Assembly: GCF_004145405.1 (NCBI RefSeq)
Contig: NZ_SELQ01000005.1
Location: 62,001 to 126,000 of the forward strand
Reading direction: 5' to 3'
Source of the DNA: Salipiger sp. IMCC34102
GTDB taxonomy: Bacteria > Pseudomonadota > Alphaproteobacteria > Rhodobacterales > Rhodobacteraceae
DNA: 64,000 nt
Below, in pieces: positions 34,561 through 43,796 of this stretch. The notes under the pieces are model-generated. The model saw nothing but the letters and a program-made list of their open reading frames with translations. It had not been told where the DNA came from and made no database searches. Both the position numbers and the translations under genes were made by a program. Each line of letters opens with the position of its first letter. Positions within the stretch are counted from its first letter, which is position 1.

Positions 34561-35670
34561 ATGCCCACCGCCGCCGCCGCCCCGCCGTTTTCAGAGCATC
34601 GCTTCCCCTGCCCCAACTGCGGGTCGGACATGCGGTTCGACCCCGGCAGCGGCGATCTGGTCTGCCACCATTGCGGCCACCGGGAGGATCGGGTCACCCC
34701 CGTCAATCCCTTCGCGGTGATCGAGGAGCTGGACTTCGAGCAGGCGATCCGCGCGCGCCTGCCGCAGGAGGAGATCGAGGAGACCCGCGTCACCCGCTGC
34801 CCCAGTTGCGGCGCGCAGGTCGAACTGGGGCCGGACACCCACGCCGCCGAATGCCCCTTTTGCGCGACCCCGGTGGTCACCGACACCGGCACGCACCGGC
34901 ATATCAAGCCCAAGGGGGTGCTGCCCTTCTCCGTGTCGGAGGACGGGGCGCGGGTGGCGATGACCGACTGGCTGGGCAGCCTGTGGTTCGCACCCAACGG
35001 GTTGAAGCAATACGCCCGGCGCGGGCGGCGGATGGACGGGATCTACGTTCCCTACTGGACCTTCGACGCCAATACCACGAGCCGCTACGCGGGCCAGCGC
35101 GGCGACTACTACTACGTCACCCGCACCGTGCAGGGAAAGGACGGCCCGCGCCGGGTGCGCGAACGCCGCATCCGCTGGACCCCGGCTCAGGGGCGCGTGA
35201 AGCGCTGGTTCGACGACGTGCTTGCGCTGGGCTCGACCTCTCTGCCGCGCGACTTCTCGGACGGGCTGGAGCCGTGGGACCTGTCGGCGCTGGAGCCCTA
35301 CCGCCCGGATTACCTGGCGGGCTTCCGGGCGGAGGGCTACCAGATCGACCTGGGCGAGGCGCGTGTCGCGGCGGAGCGGCGGATGGAGGCGATGATCGTC
35401 ACGGCGGTGAAGTTCGACATCGGCGGCGACACCCAGCGCATCGACCGGGTGGAGACCGCCTATTCCGCCGTCACCTTCAAGCACATCCTGCTGCCGGTCT
35501 GGCTTGCGGCCTACAAGTACAACGGCAAGAGTTTCCGTTTCGCGGTCAACGGCCAGACCGGGCGGGTGCAGGGCGAGCGGCCCTACTCGGCCTGGAAGAT
35601 CGCCTTCGCGGTGCTGCTTGGGCTGGTTGTGGCGCTCGGCGTCGGTTACCTCTACGCCATGAACCAGTGA
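34561..35670 (+). CDS. Zinc-ribbon membrane protein (two CxxC pairs, C-terminal anchor)
   Basis: A 369-residue protein. Two zinc ribbons lie at the N-terminus: FPCPNCGSDM with VCHHCGHRE, then TRCPSCGAQVE with ECPFCATPV. A large conserved domain follows (YVPYWTFDANTTSRYAGQRG; HILLPVWLAAYKYNGKSFRF) and one transmembrane helix at the end. Such proteins are often mislabelled as helicase-like because of the ribbon. They commonly accompany SPFH/YdjI proteins, as here, but the function is unknown. Confidence 0.82.
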   Translation: MPTAAAAPPFSEHRFPCPNCGSDMRFDPGSGDLVCHHCGHREDRVTPVNPFAVIEELDFEQAIRARLPQEEIEETRVTRCPSCGAQVELGPDTHAAECPFCATPVVTDTGTHRHIKPKGVLPFSVSEDGARVAMTDWLGSLWFAPNGLKQYARRGRRMDGIYVPYWTFDANTTSRYAGQRGDYYYVTRTVQGKDGPRRVRERRIRWTPAQGRVKRWFDDVLALGSTSLPRDFSDGLEPWDLSALEPYRPDYLAGFRAEGYQIDLGEARVAAERRMEAMIVTAVKFDIGGDTQRIDRVETAYSAVTFKHILLPVWLAAYKYNGKSFRFAVNGQTGRVQGERPYSAWKIAFAVLLGLVVALGVGYLYAMNQ

Positions 35671-35679
35671 GGAAGACGC

Positions 35680-36582
35680 ATGATCCTGTGTTGCGGTGAA
35701 GCCCTGATCGACATGTTGCCGCGCGAGACGCGGGCGGGCGAGGCTGCCTTCGCCCCTCACGCGGGCGGGGCTGTCTTCAACACGGCGATCGCGCTGGGAC
35801 GGCTGGGGGCGCGGGTGCAGTTCTTCTCGGGTCTCTCGACCGATCTCTTCGGCCAGCAGCTCACGGCGGAGCTCGCGGCCTCGCAGGTCGATGCTGCGCC
35901 CTGTCACGTCAGCGACCGGCCCACGACGCTGGCTTTCGTGCAACTGACGGGCGGCCAGGCCCGCTACGCCTTCTACGACGAGAACACCGCAGGCCGGATG
36001 CTGACCGAGGCCGACCTGCCGCAGGTGACCGCGGATGCGTTGTTCTTCGGCGGGATCTCCCTCGTGGTGGAGCCCTGCGGCGACGCTTACCGCGCGCTGG
36101 CGGAACGCGCGGCGCGCGACCGGCTGGTGATGATCGACCCCAACATCCGCCCCGGTTTCATCAAGGACGAGGCCGCCTACCGCGCGCGGCTCGATGCGAT
36201 GCTGGCCTGCGCGGACGTGGTGAAGATTTCGGACGAGGATCTGGACTGGCTGACCGGCGACACCGACCCCGCGGCCTTGCTGGAGGGCGGCACGCGCGTC
36301 GTGCTGATGACCCGCGGGGCAAAGGGCGTCACGGTCTGCACCGAAGGGGGCCGTTTCGACGTGGCAGCGCAGCCCGTCACCGTCGTCGACACCGTCGGCG
36401 CGGGCGATACGTTCAACGCGGGCTTTCTCGCCGGTCTCGACCGGGCGGGGCTCTTGTCGAAGGCGGGCATCGGGCGCGCCGACGACGCCGCCCTGCGCGC
36501 GGCGGCCGATCTGGGCACCCGGGCCGCGGCGGTCACCGTCAGCCGCGCGGGCGCCAACCCACCCTGGAACCGGGAGCTTTAG
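35680..36582 (+). CDS. PfkB-family carbohydrate kinase, probable fructokinase
   Basis: A 300-residue sugar kinase of the ribokinase fold. It has the [11 protein letters not shown] opening, the [10 protein letters not shown] substrate lid and the PfkB signature 2 [17 protein letters not shown] with the catalytic Asp. Fructose is the likeliest substrate by subgroup and because amylosucrase, which releases fructose, is encoded 1.7 kb downstream on the same strand. The ATG at 35680 is 9 bp after the previous stop. Confidence 0.85.
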   Translation: MILCCGEALIDMLPRETRAGEAAFAPHAGGAVFNTAIALGRLGARVQFFSGLSTDLFGQQLTAELAASQVDAAPCHVSDRPTTLAFVQLTGGQARYAFYDENTAGRMLTEADLPQVTADALFFGGISLVVEPCGDAYRALAERAARDRLVMIDPNIRPGFIKDEAAYRARLDAMLACADVVKISDEDLDWLTGDTDPAALLEGGTRVVLMTRGAKGVTVCTEGGRFDVAAQPVTVVDTVGAGDTFNAGFLAGLDRAGLLSKAGIGRADDAALRAAADLGTRAAAVTVSRAGANPPWNREL

Positions 36583-36583
36583 G

Positions 36584-37021
36584 ATGCGTGCACTGATACA
36601 GCGGGTCTCGACCGCCAATGTCTCGATCGAGGGAGAGGCGGTGGGCCAGATCGGCCCGGGCCTGGTGATCCTGATCTGCGCCATGCAGGGCGACGGCGAC
36701 GACGCCCCCGCGAAGATGGCCGCCAAGATCGCCAAGCTGCGTGTCTTCAAGGACGACGACGGCAAGATGAACCGGTCGATCCTGGACACCGGCGGATCGG
36801 CCCTGATCGTGAGCCAGTTCACGCTTGCGGGCGACACCAGCCGCGGCAACCGTCCGGGCTTTTCCGCCGCCGCCGCCCCCGAGGACGGGCGCGCCGCCTA
36901 CGAGGCCTTCATCGCGGAAGTCCAGGCCCTGGGCATCACCACGCAGACCGGTCGCTTCGGCGCGGACATGGCGGTAAGCCTGACCAACGACGGTCCCGTC
37001 ACGCTCTGGCTGGAGATCTGA
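36584..37021 (+). CDS. dtd: D-aminoacyl-tRNA deacylase
   Basis: A 145-residue homochirality checkpoint that removes D-amino acids from tRNA. The two active-site motifs SQFTLAGDT and [12 protein letters not shown] are present, and length is standard. It begins 1 bp after the kinase and ends directly before lldD, so all three may be one transcript. Confidence 0.95.
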   Translation: MRALIQRVSTANVSIEGEAVGQIGPGLVILICAMQGDGDDAPAKMAAKIAKLRVFKDDDGKMNRSILDTGGSALIVSQFTLAGDTSRGNRPGFSAAAAPEDGRAAYEAFIAEVQALGITTQTGRFGADMAVSLTNDGPVTLWLEI

Positions 37022-38185
37022 ATGCCCGTCATCACCACCATCGACGACCTCAAGGCGCTGCACAAACGGCGGGTGCCGCGCATGTTCTACGACTATTGCG
37101 AAAGCGGCAGCTGGTCCGAACAGACCTTCCGCGAGAACACCTCCGACTTCGACCTTTTGCGCCTGCGCCAGCGGATCGCGGTGGACATGTCGGACCGGCG
37201 GATCTCGACCACCATGGCGGGGCAGCCCGTAACGATGCCGGTCGCACTGGCGCCGGTGGGGCTGACCGGCATGCAATCCGCGGATGGAGAGATCAAGGCC
37301 GCCCGCGCGGCACAGGCCTACGGCGTGCCCTACACGCTTTCCACCATGTCGATCTGCTCGATCGAGGACGTGGCACGCGCCACGGATGCGCCGTTCTGGT
37401 TCCAGCTTTACGTGATGCGCGACGAGGAGTTCGTCGACGACATCATCGCGCGGGCCAAGAACGCGGGCGTCTCGGCGCTGGTGCTGACGGTCGATCTGCA
37501 ACTGCTGGGACAGCGGCACAAGGACCTCAAGAACGGGCTTTCGGCCCCGCCGAAGCTGACGCCGTCCACGATGCTCGACCTCGCCACGAAATGGCGCTGG
37601 GGGTTCGAGATGCTGCAGACCCGGCGCCGCAGTTTCGGCAATATCGTGGGCCACGCGAAGTCGGTGGGCGATATCTCGTCCCTGTCGTCCTGGACGGCCG
37701 AGCAGTTCGACCCCAAGCTCGACTGGGACACGATCGCGCGGCTCAAGGACAAGTGGAAGGGCAAGCTGATCATCAAGGGCATCCTCGACCCCGAGGACGC
37801 GGTGCGCGCCGCCGACCTTGGCTGCGACGCGATCGTGGTCTCCAACCACGGTGGGCGGCAGCTTGACGGGGCGCTGTCGTCGATCCGGATGCTGCCCTCG
37901 GTGCTGCGCGCCGTCGGCGACCGGGTGGAGGTCTGGATGGACGGCGGCATCCGCTCCGGCCAGGACGTACTGAAGGCCCGTGCCATGGGCGCGCGCGGCG
38001 TCATGCTGGGCCGGGCCTATATCCACGGGCTGGGCGCCATGGGCCAGGAGGGCGTGACCCGAGCGCTCCAGATCATCGAACGCGAACTGGACCTGACCAT
38101 GGCGCTTTGCGGCAAGCGCGACATCGAGGACGTCGACCGCGATATCCTGCTGATCCCGAAGGACTTCGAAGGGGACTGGGTGTAA
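37022..38185 (+). CDS. lldD: FMN-dependent L-lactate dehydrogenase / alpha-hydroxy-acid oxidase
   Basis: A 387-residue TIM-barrel flavoenzyme oxidising L-lactate to pyruvate, probably feeding the quinone pool. It has PVALAPVGLTGM, the substrate/FMN motif VSNHGGRQLDG, WMDGGIRSGQDVLKARAMGA and a hinge with KDLKNGL. Related glycolate or mandelate oxidases share these motifs, so lactate is the likeliest, not proven, substrate. The ATG directly abuts the dtd stop. Confidence 0.88.
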   Translation: MPVITTIDDLKALHKRRVPRMFYDYCESGSWSEQTFRENTSDFDLLRLRQRIAVDMSDRRISTTMAGQPVTMPVALAPVGLTGMQSADGEIKAARAAQAYGVPYTLSTMSICSIEDVARATDAPFWFQLYVMRDEEFVDDIIARAKNAGVSALVLTVDLQLLGQRHKDLKNGLSAPPKLTPSTMLDLATKWRWGFEMLQTRRRSFGNIVGHAKSVGDISSLSSWTAEQFDPKLDWDTIARLKDKWKGKLIIKGILDPEDAVRAADLGCDAIVVSNHGGRQLDGALSSIRMLPSVLRAVGDRVEVWMDGGIRSGQDVLKARAMGARGVMLGRAYIHGLGAMGQEGVTRALQIIERELDLTMALCGKRDIEDVDRDILLIPKDFEGDWV

Positions 38186-38192
38186 CGCCTCA

Positions 38193-38229
38193 CCTCGCTT
38201 TTTGCGACATACTCCCGCCGGAGGCGCCC
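38193..38229 (-). repeat. Dispersed intergenic repeat, copy F (tail AAAAAGCGAGG)
   Basis: On the minus strand the element reads GCGCCTCCGGCGGGAGTAT, then a tail ending AAAAAGCGAGG. It shares its tail with copy A at 154-191. It lies between lldD and the amylosucrase gene. Confidence 0.6.
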
Positions 38230-38269
38230 GCATTCTCCACCCGCAGCATCCGCCAGAAAGCGAAGCCCC

Positions 38270-40129
38270 ATGCCCGCCACCCTCTCCGACGACGATCTCT
38301 TCGACCTGCGCTGGAACCGGGGCCGCCGCGACCTCGTGGGGCCCCTGGGGCGCCTCTACCCGCAGGCGGAGGACCTCATGGCGCGCCTGTGCGACCTGCT
38401 GGCGCGGCACTGGCGCGACCGGCCCGCGGATCTGGCGAGGCTCGATCTGGCCCGCGACGTCGACCCCGACTGGTTCCTGTCGGAGGACATGGTGGCCTAC
38501 GTCTTCTACATCGACCGCTTCGCGGGTGATCTGAAGCGGCTGCCGGACCGTATCCCCTACCTCAGTGATCTGGGGATCACCTATGCCCACATGATGCCCT
38601 GCCTCAAGCCGCGCCCGGGCCCGTCGGACGGCGGCTACGCGGTGATGGACTACCGCGAGATCGACCCAAGGCTGGGCGACATGGCGGACTTCGAGCGCGC
38701 CACGGGCGCCCTGCGCGCCGCGGGGATCAGCCCGGTGATCGACATGGTGCTGAACCACACCGCCAAGGAACATGAATGGGCGCGAAAGGCGCGGGCCGGC
38801 GATCCGTTCTACCAGGCCTTCTACCGGATGTTCGACGACGACACCCTGCCCCGGCAGTTCGAGGAAACCTTGGTCGAGATCTTTCCCGACCAGGCGCCGG
38901 GCAGCTTCACCTACTACGACGACCTGGGCAAATGGGTCTGGACCACCTTCAACGAATATCAATGGGACCTGAACTGGGAAAACCCGGAAGTCTTCCTCGC
39001 CGTGCTCGACACGATCCTGTTCCTGGCGAACAAGGGGGTGGAAGGGTTCCGGCTGGACGCCGTGGCCTTCATGGGCAAGCAGATGGGCACCACCTGCCAG
39101 AACCTTCCGCAGGTCCACGACATCCTGCAGGCGATCACCCAGGCCACCCGCGTCGCCGCCCCCGCCGTGATCCACAAGGCCGAGGCGATCGTGGGGCCGC
39201 AGGACCTCGTCCCCTACCTCGGGACCGGGCGTCACGAAGGGCGGGTCAGCCAGCTGGCCTACCACAACAACCTGATGGTGCAGTTCTGGTCCAGCCTCGC
39301 CAGCGAGGACACGCGGCTGATGACCCACGTGCTGAAGACCCATTTCCCCGAGAGTTTCCGCCGCGCCGCCTTCGCCCCCTACATCCGCTGTCACGACGAC
39401 ATCGGCTGGGCGATCACCCCGGAGGACACGGCCCATGTCCCGGGCGTGGATGCCGCACCGCACCGCGACTACCTGTCGGACTTCTACAACGGCAGCTTCC
39501 CCGGCAGCTTCGCGCGGGGCGCCGATTTCCAGGTCAACGAGGAGACCGGCGACCGGCGCACCAACGGCACCTTCGCCAGCCTCGCGGGGCTGGAGGCGGC
39601 GCTGACCCCCGACGAGGTCGAGGCCGCCATCGCGCGCATCCGCCTGGGCCATGCGCTGATCGCCTCCTTCGGGGGGATCCCGCTGATCTACATGGGCGAC
39701 GAGATCGGGATGCTGAACGATTACGGCTACGCGAACGTGGCCGAGCACGTCGACGACGGGCGCTGGATGCAGCGGCCCGCGATGGACTGGGACCGCGCGA
39801 CGGCGGATGGCCCGCCCGCGCGCATCCGCGCCGACCTCGACCGGATCATCCGCCTGCGCAAGGCCACGCCGCAGTTCGCGGGCGACGTGCCGACGCGGGT
39901 GCTGGAGACCGGGCACGGCGGCCTCTTCGTCTACCGCCGTCTGGGCGAGCCTTGCGAGATCACCTGTCTTGCGAACTTCACCGCGCACGATCAATGGCTC
40001 GGCCCGCGGGCGGCTGGCCTCGACGGGGGTGCGATGATCGACCTGCTCAGCGGCAGGCCGCTTGCGCTGCACGACGGGCAGATCGTGCTGCCCCCCTACC
40101 AGATCCTCTGGCTGCGCCCCGATCCCTGA
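38270..40129 (+). CDS. Amylosucrase (GH13)
   Basis: A 619-residue glucan-making enzyme that splits sucrose, transfers glucose to a growing alpha-1,4 chain and frees fructose. GH13 catalytic residues: Asp nucleophile in GFRLDAVAF, Glu acid/base in [10 protein letters not shown], and Asp in IRCHDDIGW. The [13 protein letters not shown] and [10 protein letters not shown] segments are amylosucrase hallmarks rather than alpha-amylase. No signal peptide is seen. No sucrose transporter is adjacent. Confidence 0.88.
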   Translation: MPATLSDDDLFDLRWNRGRRDLVGPLGRLYPQAEDLMARLCDLLARHWRDRPADLARLDLARDVDPDWFLSEDMVAYVFYIDRFAGDLKRLPDRIPYLSDLGITYAHMMPCLKPRPGPSDGGYAVMDYREIDPRLGDMADFERATGALRAAGISPVIDMVLNHTAKEHEWARKARAGDPFYQAFYRMFDDDTLPRQFEETLVEIFPDQAPGSFTYYDDLGKWVWTTFNEYQWDLNWENPEVFLAVLDTILFLANKGVEGFRLDAVAFMGKQMGTTCQNLPQVHDILQAITQATRVAAPAVIHKAEAIVGPQDLVPYLGTGRHEGRVSQLAYHNNLMVQFWSSLASEDTRLMTHVLKTHFPESFRRAAFAPYIRCHDDIGWAITPEDTAHVPGVDAAPHRDYLSDFYNGSFPGSFARGADFQVNEETGDRRTNGTFASLAGLEAALTPDEVEAAIARIRLGHALIASFGGIPLIYMGDEIGMLNDYGYANVAEHVDDGRWMQRPAMDWDRATADGPPARIRADLDRIIRLRKATPQFAGDVPTRVLETGHGGLFVYRRLGEPCEITCLANFTAHDQWLGPRAAGLDGGAMIDLLSGRPLALHDGQIVLPPYQILWLRPDP

Positions 40130-40141
40130 CGCGCCGCCCCC

Positions 40142-40178
40142 CTTCATCTGGCAAGATAAACTCCCGCCGGAGGCTCCC
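40142..40178 (-). repeat. Dispersed intergenic repeat, copy G (tail GCCAGATGAAG)
   Basis: A 37-bp element on the minus strand that differs from copy B (235-271) at only three adjacent positions between the AGTTTAT and GCCAGATGAAG parts. It lies between the amylosucrase gene and rplY. Confidence 0.65.
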
Positions 40179-40329
40179 ATACTCACCCCCGCGCCCTCGG
40201 CCCGGGGCGAGGGAAACCCCCAAACCCGTTTCCCGCTTTCCAAGCCCCGCGATCCGCCCTATAGGGGCGGCTCACCCGCGGTCGTGCACCCTTGGAGGAC
40301 GGCCGCCCTTATTCATTTGGAGAGACCAC

Positions 40330-41001
40330 ATGGCTGACAAGATCCCTGATCTGATTGCCGAGGCTCGCGCGGGGACAGGCAAGGGGGCCGCCCGCCAGGC
40401 ACGACGCGACGGAAAAGTTCCCGGAATCGTCTACGGCGGCGGCGCCGACCCGGTTGCGATCAACCTCGACTTCAACAAGCTGCTGACGCGCCTGCGCAAG
40501 GGCCGCTTCATGTCGACGCTGTTCAACCTCAAGCTCGACGGCCACGACGATGTGCGCGTCATCTGCCGCGGCATCCAGCGCGACGTGGTCAAGGACCTGC
40601 CGACGCATATCGACCTGATGCGCCTCAAGCGGACGTCCCGCGTCAACATCTTCATCCCCGTCGAGTTCGTCGGTGAAGAGGAATGCCCCGGCCTGCGTGC
40701 CGGCGGTGCGCTGACGGTCGTGCGCAACGAGGTCGAGATGGACGTGCTGGCGGGCGACATTCCCGACCACCTGACCGTGGATCTCTCCGCCACCGAGATC
40801 GGCGACACGATCCACATCTCGGACATCACCCTGCCCGAGGGCGCCACCCCGGTCATCAACGACCGTGACTTCGTCATCGCCAACGTCATGGCGCCGCGCG
40901 CACTGACGGCGGACGACGAGGACGAGGGCGCCGAGGTCGACGCCGACGAGGTCCCGACCACCGAGATGGGCCCGCCCGACGGCGAAGAAGCCGACGAGTG
41001 A
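40330..41001 (+). CDS. rplY: 50S ribosomal protein L25/general stress protein Ctc
   Basis: A 223-residue long-form L25 (CTC type) that binds 5S rRNA. The N-terminal L25 domain ([20 protein letters not shown]) is followed by the TL5-like beta-barrel domain and an acidic tail ([13 protein letters not shown]). A terminator follows. rplY-pth adjacency is a common arrangement. Confidence 0.95.
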   Translation: MADKIPDLIAEARAGTGKGAARQARRDGKVPGIVYGGGADPVAINLDFNKLLTRLRKGRFMSTLFNLKLDGHDDVRVICRGIQRDVVKDLPTHIDLMRLKRTSRVNIFIPVEFVGEEECPGLRAGGALTVVRNEVEMDVLAGDIPDHLTVDLSATEIGDTIHISDITLPEGATPVINDRDFVIANVMAPRALTADDEDEGAEVDADEVPTTEMGPPDGEEADE

Positions 41002-41023
41002 TCGATCCCAAGACGACACGCAG

Positions 41024-41043
41024 CGGGGCCCTTCGGGGCCCCG
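41024..41043 (+). terminator. Terminator between rplY and pth
   Basis: A 7-bp stem (CGGGGCC / GGCCCCG) with a short loop is followed by TTTT. It lies 22 bp after the rplY stop. Confidence 0.75.
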
Positions 41044-41095
41044 TTTTGCATCGGGTGCCCTTTCCGATCGCGCGGGCTGCGGGTAACGTGGGTCC

Positions 41096-41767
41096 ATGAA
41101 ACTGATCACCGGCCTCGGCAATCCCGGCGCGCAATACGCGGGCCATCGACACAACATCGGGTTCATGGCGCTCGACCGGATCGCAGGCGACCACGGCTTC
41201 GGGCCGTGGCGCGCGAAGTTCCAGGGAGAGATCGCAGAGGGGCGGCTGGGTCCCGACAAGGTGGTCCTGCTCAAGCCCGGCACCTTCATGAACGAATCGG
41301 GCCGCGCGGTGCGCGCCGCGGTGGATTTCCACAAGCTCGATCCCGCGGAGGTGGTGGTCTTCCACGACGAGCTGGACCTCGCCCCCGGCAAGGTGCGGCT
41401 GAAGACCGGCGGCGGGCACGCGGGCCACAACGGCTTGCGGTCGATCCACGCGCATATCGGCGCGGACTACGACCGGGTGCGGCTGGGCATCGGCCACCCC
41501 GGCCACAAGGACCGGGTCGCGGGTTACGTGCTGCACGACTTCGCCAAGGCCGACCAGGACTGGCTGGACGACGTGCTGCGCGGGGTTTCCGACGGGATCG
41601 CGGAGCTGGTGGCGGGCCACGGCGACCGGTTCCTCAACGCTGTGGCGCAACGGGTGGCCCCGGCGCGGTCCTCGACCACGGCGCCGAAGCCGAAACCGGC
41701 GGCCCCCGCGCCCGAGCCGGAGGACGCGCGCTCGCCCATGCAGAAGCTGATGGACCGCTTCAAGTGA
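41096..41767 (+). CDS. pth: Peptidyl-tRNA hydrolase
   Basis: A 223-residue enzyme that frees tRNAs from stalled peptides. It has the LITGLGNPGAQYAGHRHNIGF opening (catalytic His), KPGTFMNESG, and FHDELDLAPGKVRLK. An Ala/Pro-rich tail of about 35 residues is typical of alphaproteobacterial forms. Its stop overlaps the next GTG start (GTGA). Confidence 0.96.
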   Translation: MKLITGLGNPGAQYAGHRHNIGFMALDRIAGDHGFGPWRAKFQGEIAEGRLGPDKVVLLKPGTFMNESGRAVRAAVDFHKLDPAEVVVFHDELDLAPGKVRLKTGGGHAGHNGLRSIHAHIGADYDRVRLGIGHPGHKDRVAGYVLHDFAKADQDWLDDVLRGVSDGIAELVAGHGDRFLNAVAQRVAPARSSTTAPKPKPAAPAPEPEDARSPMQKLMDRFK

Positions 41768-42810
41768 CGCCCGACAAGGTGCGCGCGGCCTTCGCCGACC
41801 AGGCGAGGTCCTGCGCGGACCTGGGATCGCCCTTCATGGCGCGGCTCTGCACGCTCTTCGCCACGCGCGACTGGCCCGCGGGCGCGGTGCGCGACCGGGT
41901 GTTCGGCTGGCCGGGGGATATCTCCTCCCAGGTCGATTCGGTACCGCTGCGCTTGGCGGGTGCCTTGCATGCGCTGCGGCTGGAGGGGGATCGCGTGCTG
42001 GGCGCGGTCTATCCGCCGCGGGACTGCGCGGAAAAGCTTCTTTGGGAGGCGGTCTGCGACCGTCTCGTGGCGCGGGAAGACTGGATCTGCGCCTTCCTCG
42101 ACAGCCCGCCGCAGACGAACGAGGTCCGGCGCTCCGCCGCGATCATCGCCGCGGCGCATTGGCTGGCGGCGTGGTCCCCCCTGCCCTTGCGGACCTCGGA
42201 ACTGGGGGCCAGCGGTGGGCTGAACCTGATGTGGGATCGCTACGCGCTGGCGCTGCCGGGTGGGGCGCGCGGGCCGGATGAGCCCGCCCTGACGCTCACC
42301 CCGGACTGGGAGGGCGCCTTGCCGCCCGAGGCACAGCCCATCGTGGCCGCGAGGCGGGGCGTCGACCTGCGCCCGCTCGATCCCAACGACGCGGGCGACG
42401 CGCTGCGTCTGCAGGCCTACCTCTGGCCGGACCAGCCGGAGCGGCTGGCCAACACGCGCGCGGCCATCGCGGTGGCGGGACAGGCCCCAGACCGGGCGGA
42501 TGCCATCGACTGGCTGGCCCCGCGGCTGGACCATGTGCCCGGGCAGATGCACCTGATCTATCACACGGTGGCCTGGCAGTACTTCCCGCGCCCCCTGCAG
42601 GACCGGGGCCGCGCGCTGATCGAGGCCGCAGGGGCATCGGCGACGAAGGACGCGCCGCTGGCTTGGTTCGGGATGGAAGCCGACGACACCGGCCCCGGGG
42701 CCGCCCTGACGCTGCGGCTCTGGCCCGGGGATCTGACGATTGCGCTGGGGCGGGCCGATTTCCACGGCCGATGGATAAACTGGACGGCGCCTGCCCCGCG
42801 CCCTAACTGA
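41764..42810 (+). CDS. DUF2332 protein
   Basis: A 348-residue cytoplasmic protein of unknown function. The DUF2332 pattern is visible: SPFMARLCTLFATRDWP, a GASGGLNLMWDRYA segment and VYHTV-like IYHTVAWQYFP. The GASGGLN glycine-rich turn hints at a nucleotide- or SAM-binding fold, but this is weak. It overlaps pth by 4 bp. Confidence 0.82.
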   Translation: MTPDKVRAAFADQARSCADLGSPFMARLCTLFATRDWPAGAVRDRVFGWPGDISSQVDSVPLRLAGALHALRLEGDRVLGAVYPPRDCAEKLLWEAVCDRLVAREDWICAFLDSPPQTNEVRRSAAIIAAAHWLAAWSPLPLRTSELGASGGLNLMWDRYALALPGGARGPDEPALTLTPDWEGALPPEAQPIVAARRGVDLRPLDPNDAGDALRLQAYLWPDQPERLANTRAAIAVAGQAPDRADAIDWLAPRLDHVPGQMHLIYHTVAWQYFPRPLQDRGRALIEAAGASATKDAPLAWFGMEADDTGPGAALTLRLWPGDLTIALGRADFHGRWINWTAPAPRPN

Positions 42811-42815
42811 AGGGT

Positions 42816-43190
42816 ATGGAAAAAGACCCATCGTTCAACGTCATGGGCGGGCCGCTGAAGCCCTGCTCCACCGCGCCCCTGACCGGCTTCTTTCGCAACG
42901 GCGCCTGCGACACCTGTGCCGAGGACAGCGGCAGCCATACCGTCTGCGCGGTACTGACGGCAGAGTTCCTGGCCTTCTCGAAATACGTGGGTAACGATCT
43001 GTCCACGCCGCGCCCCGAGTACGGGTTCGACGGTCTCAAGCCCGGGGACCGGTGGTGCCTGTGCGCCAGCCGGTTCCTGCAGGCGCACGACGAAGGATGT
43101 GCGCCGCAAGTCGATCTGGAAGCCACCCACGTGCGCGCCACGGACATCGTGCCGGTCGAGGTCTTGCGCCAGTACGGAACGCTGGAATGA
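42816..43190 (+). CDS. DUF2237 protein
   Basis: A 124-residue protein of unknown function with conserved Cys and Trp motifs (GFFRNGACDTCAEDSGSHT, DRWCLCASRFLQAH). The several cysteines suggest metal binding or redox, which is inference. It starts 5 bp after the DUF2332 gene and overlaps the next ATG by 4 bp. Confidence 0.85.
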   Translation: MEKDPSFNVMGGPLKPCSTAPLTGFFRNGACDTCAEDSGSHTVCAVLTAEFLAFSKYVGNDLSTPRPEYGFDGLKPGDRWCLCASRFLQAHDEGCAPQVDLEATHVRATDIVPVEVLRQYGTLE

Positions 43191-43786
43191 GGCGGGCCTT
43201 CGCGGCGGCGCTGGTCCTGCTGGCCGGAGCGGCGCAGGCGCAGACGCTGATCCGGCCCGAGGATGCGGAGCGGTTGCAGGTGCTGTCGTCGAGCGCCGGC
43301 GCGGGGTTCCTGCAGGCGCTGGCCGGCGGCTCTCGCGGTGACGTCGATCACCTGCAGGAGGTCATGGCGGGCACACCCGTGGCCCCGATCGAGACCACGC
43401 TGGCGGGCGACTGGTCTTGCCGGATGCTGAACCTCGGCGGCATTTCCCCCCTGGTGGTCTATGCGCCCTTCGACTGCCGGATCACCGCCGACGAGGATGG
43501 CTTCGTGCTGGAAAAGACGACCGGGTCGCAACGCATGACGGGCCGGATCACCCTGCGGCCCGAGGGGATGGTCCTGCTCGGAACGGGCTACGTCGACGAT
43601 CGCGCGCCCGTGGCCTACGACGACCTGCCGATGGAGTTCGAGACCGACGGCACGCTCTGGCCCGTGGTCGGCGTGGTGGAGCAGACCGGACCGGACCGCG
43701 CGCGCATCCTGATGCCGGACCCCGCGCTGGAATCGGTCTTCGACGTGCTGGACCTGCGGCGCACCCCACCACCCCCGGAGGGATGA
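43187..43786 (+). CDS. DUF4893-like exported protein
   Basis: A 199-residue protein with a Sec signal (FAAALVLLAGAAQAQT). The body (LAGDWSCRMLNLGGISPLVV, then DCRITADEDGF and TGRITLRPEGMVLLGTGYV) fits DUF4893, a lipocalin-like beta-rich domain of unknown role. It is the last gene of the pth-DUF2332-DUF2237 group and ends tail-to-tail with trpB. Confidence 0.75.
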   Translation: MRRAFAAALVLLAGAAQAQTLIRPEDAERLQVLSSSAGAGFLQALAGGSRGDVDHLQEVMAGTPVAPIETTLAGDWSCRMLNLGGISPLVVYAPFDCRITADEDGFVLEKTTGSQRMTGRITLRPEGMVLLGTGYVDDRAPVAYDDLPMEFETDGTLWPVVGVVEQTGPDRARILMPDPALESVFDVLDLRRTPPPPEG

Positions 43787-43796
43787 GGCAGAGGGC

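Noticed and set aside
34591-36849. Minus-strand open frame of 752 codons
   Set aside because: Antisense to the zinc-ribbon protein, the PfkB kinase and dtd. Low complexity.
36539-40243. Minus-strand open frame of 1234 codons
   Set aside because: Antisense to dtd, lldD and amylosucrase, all with strong family motifs.
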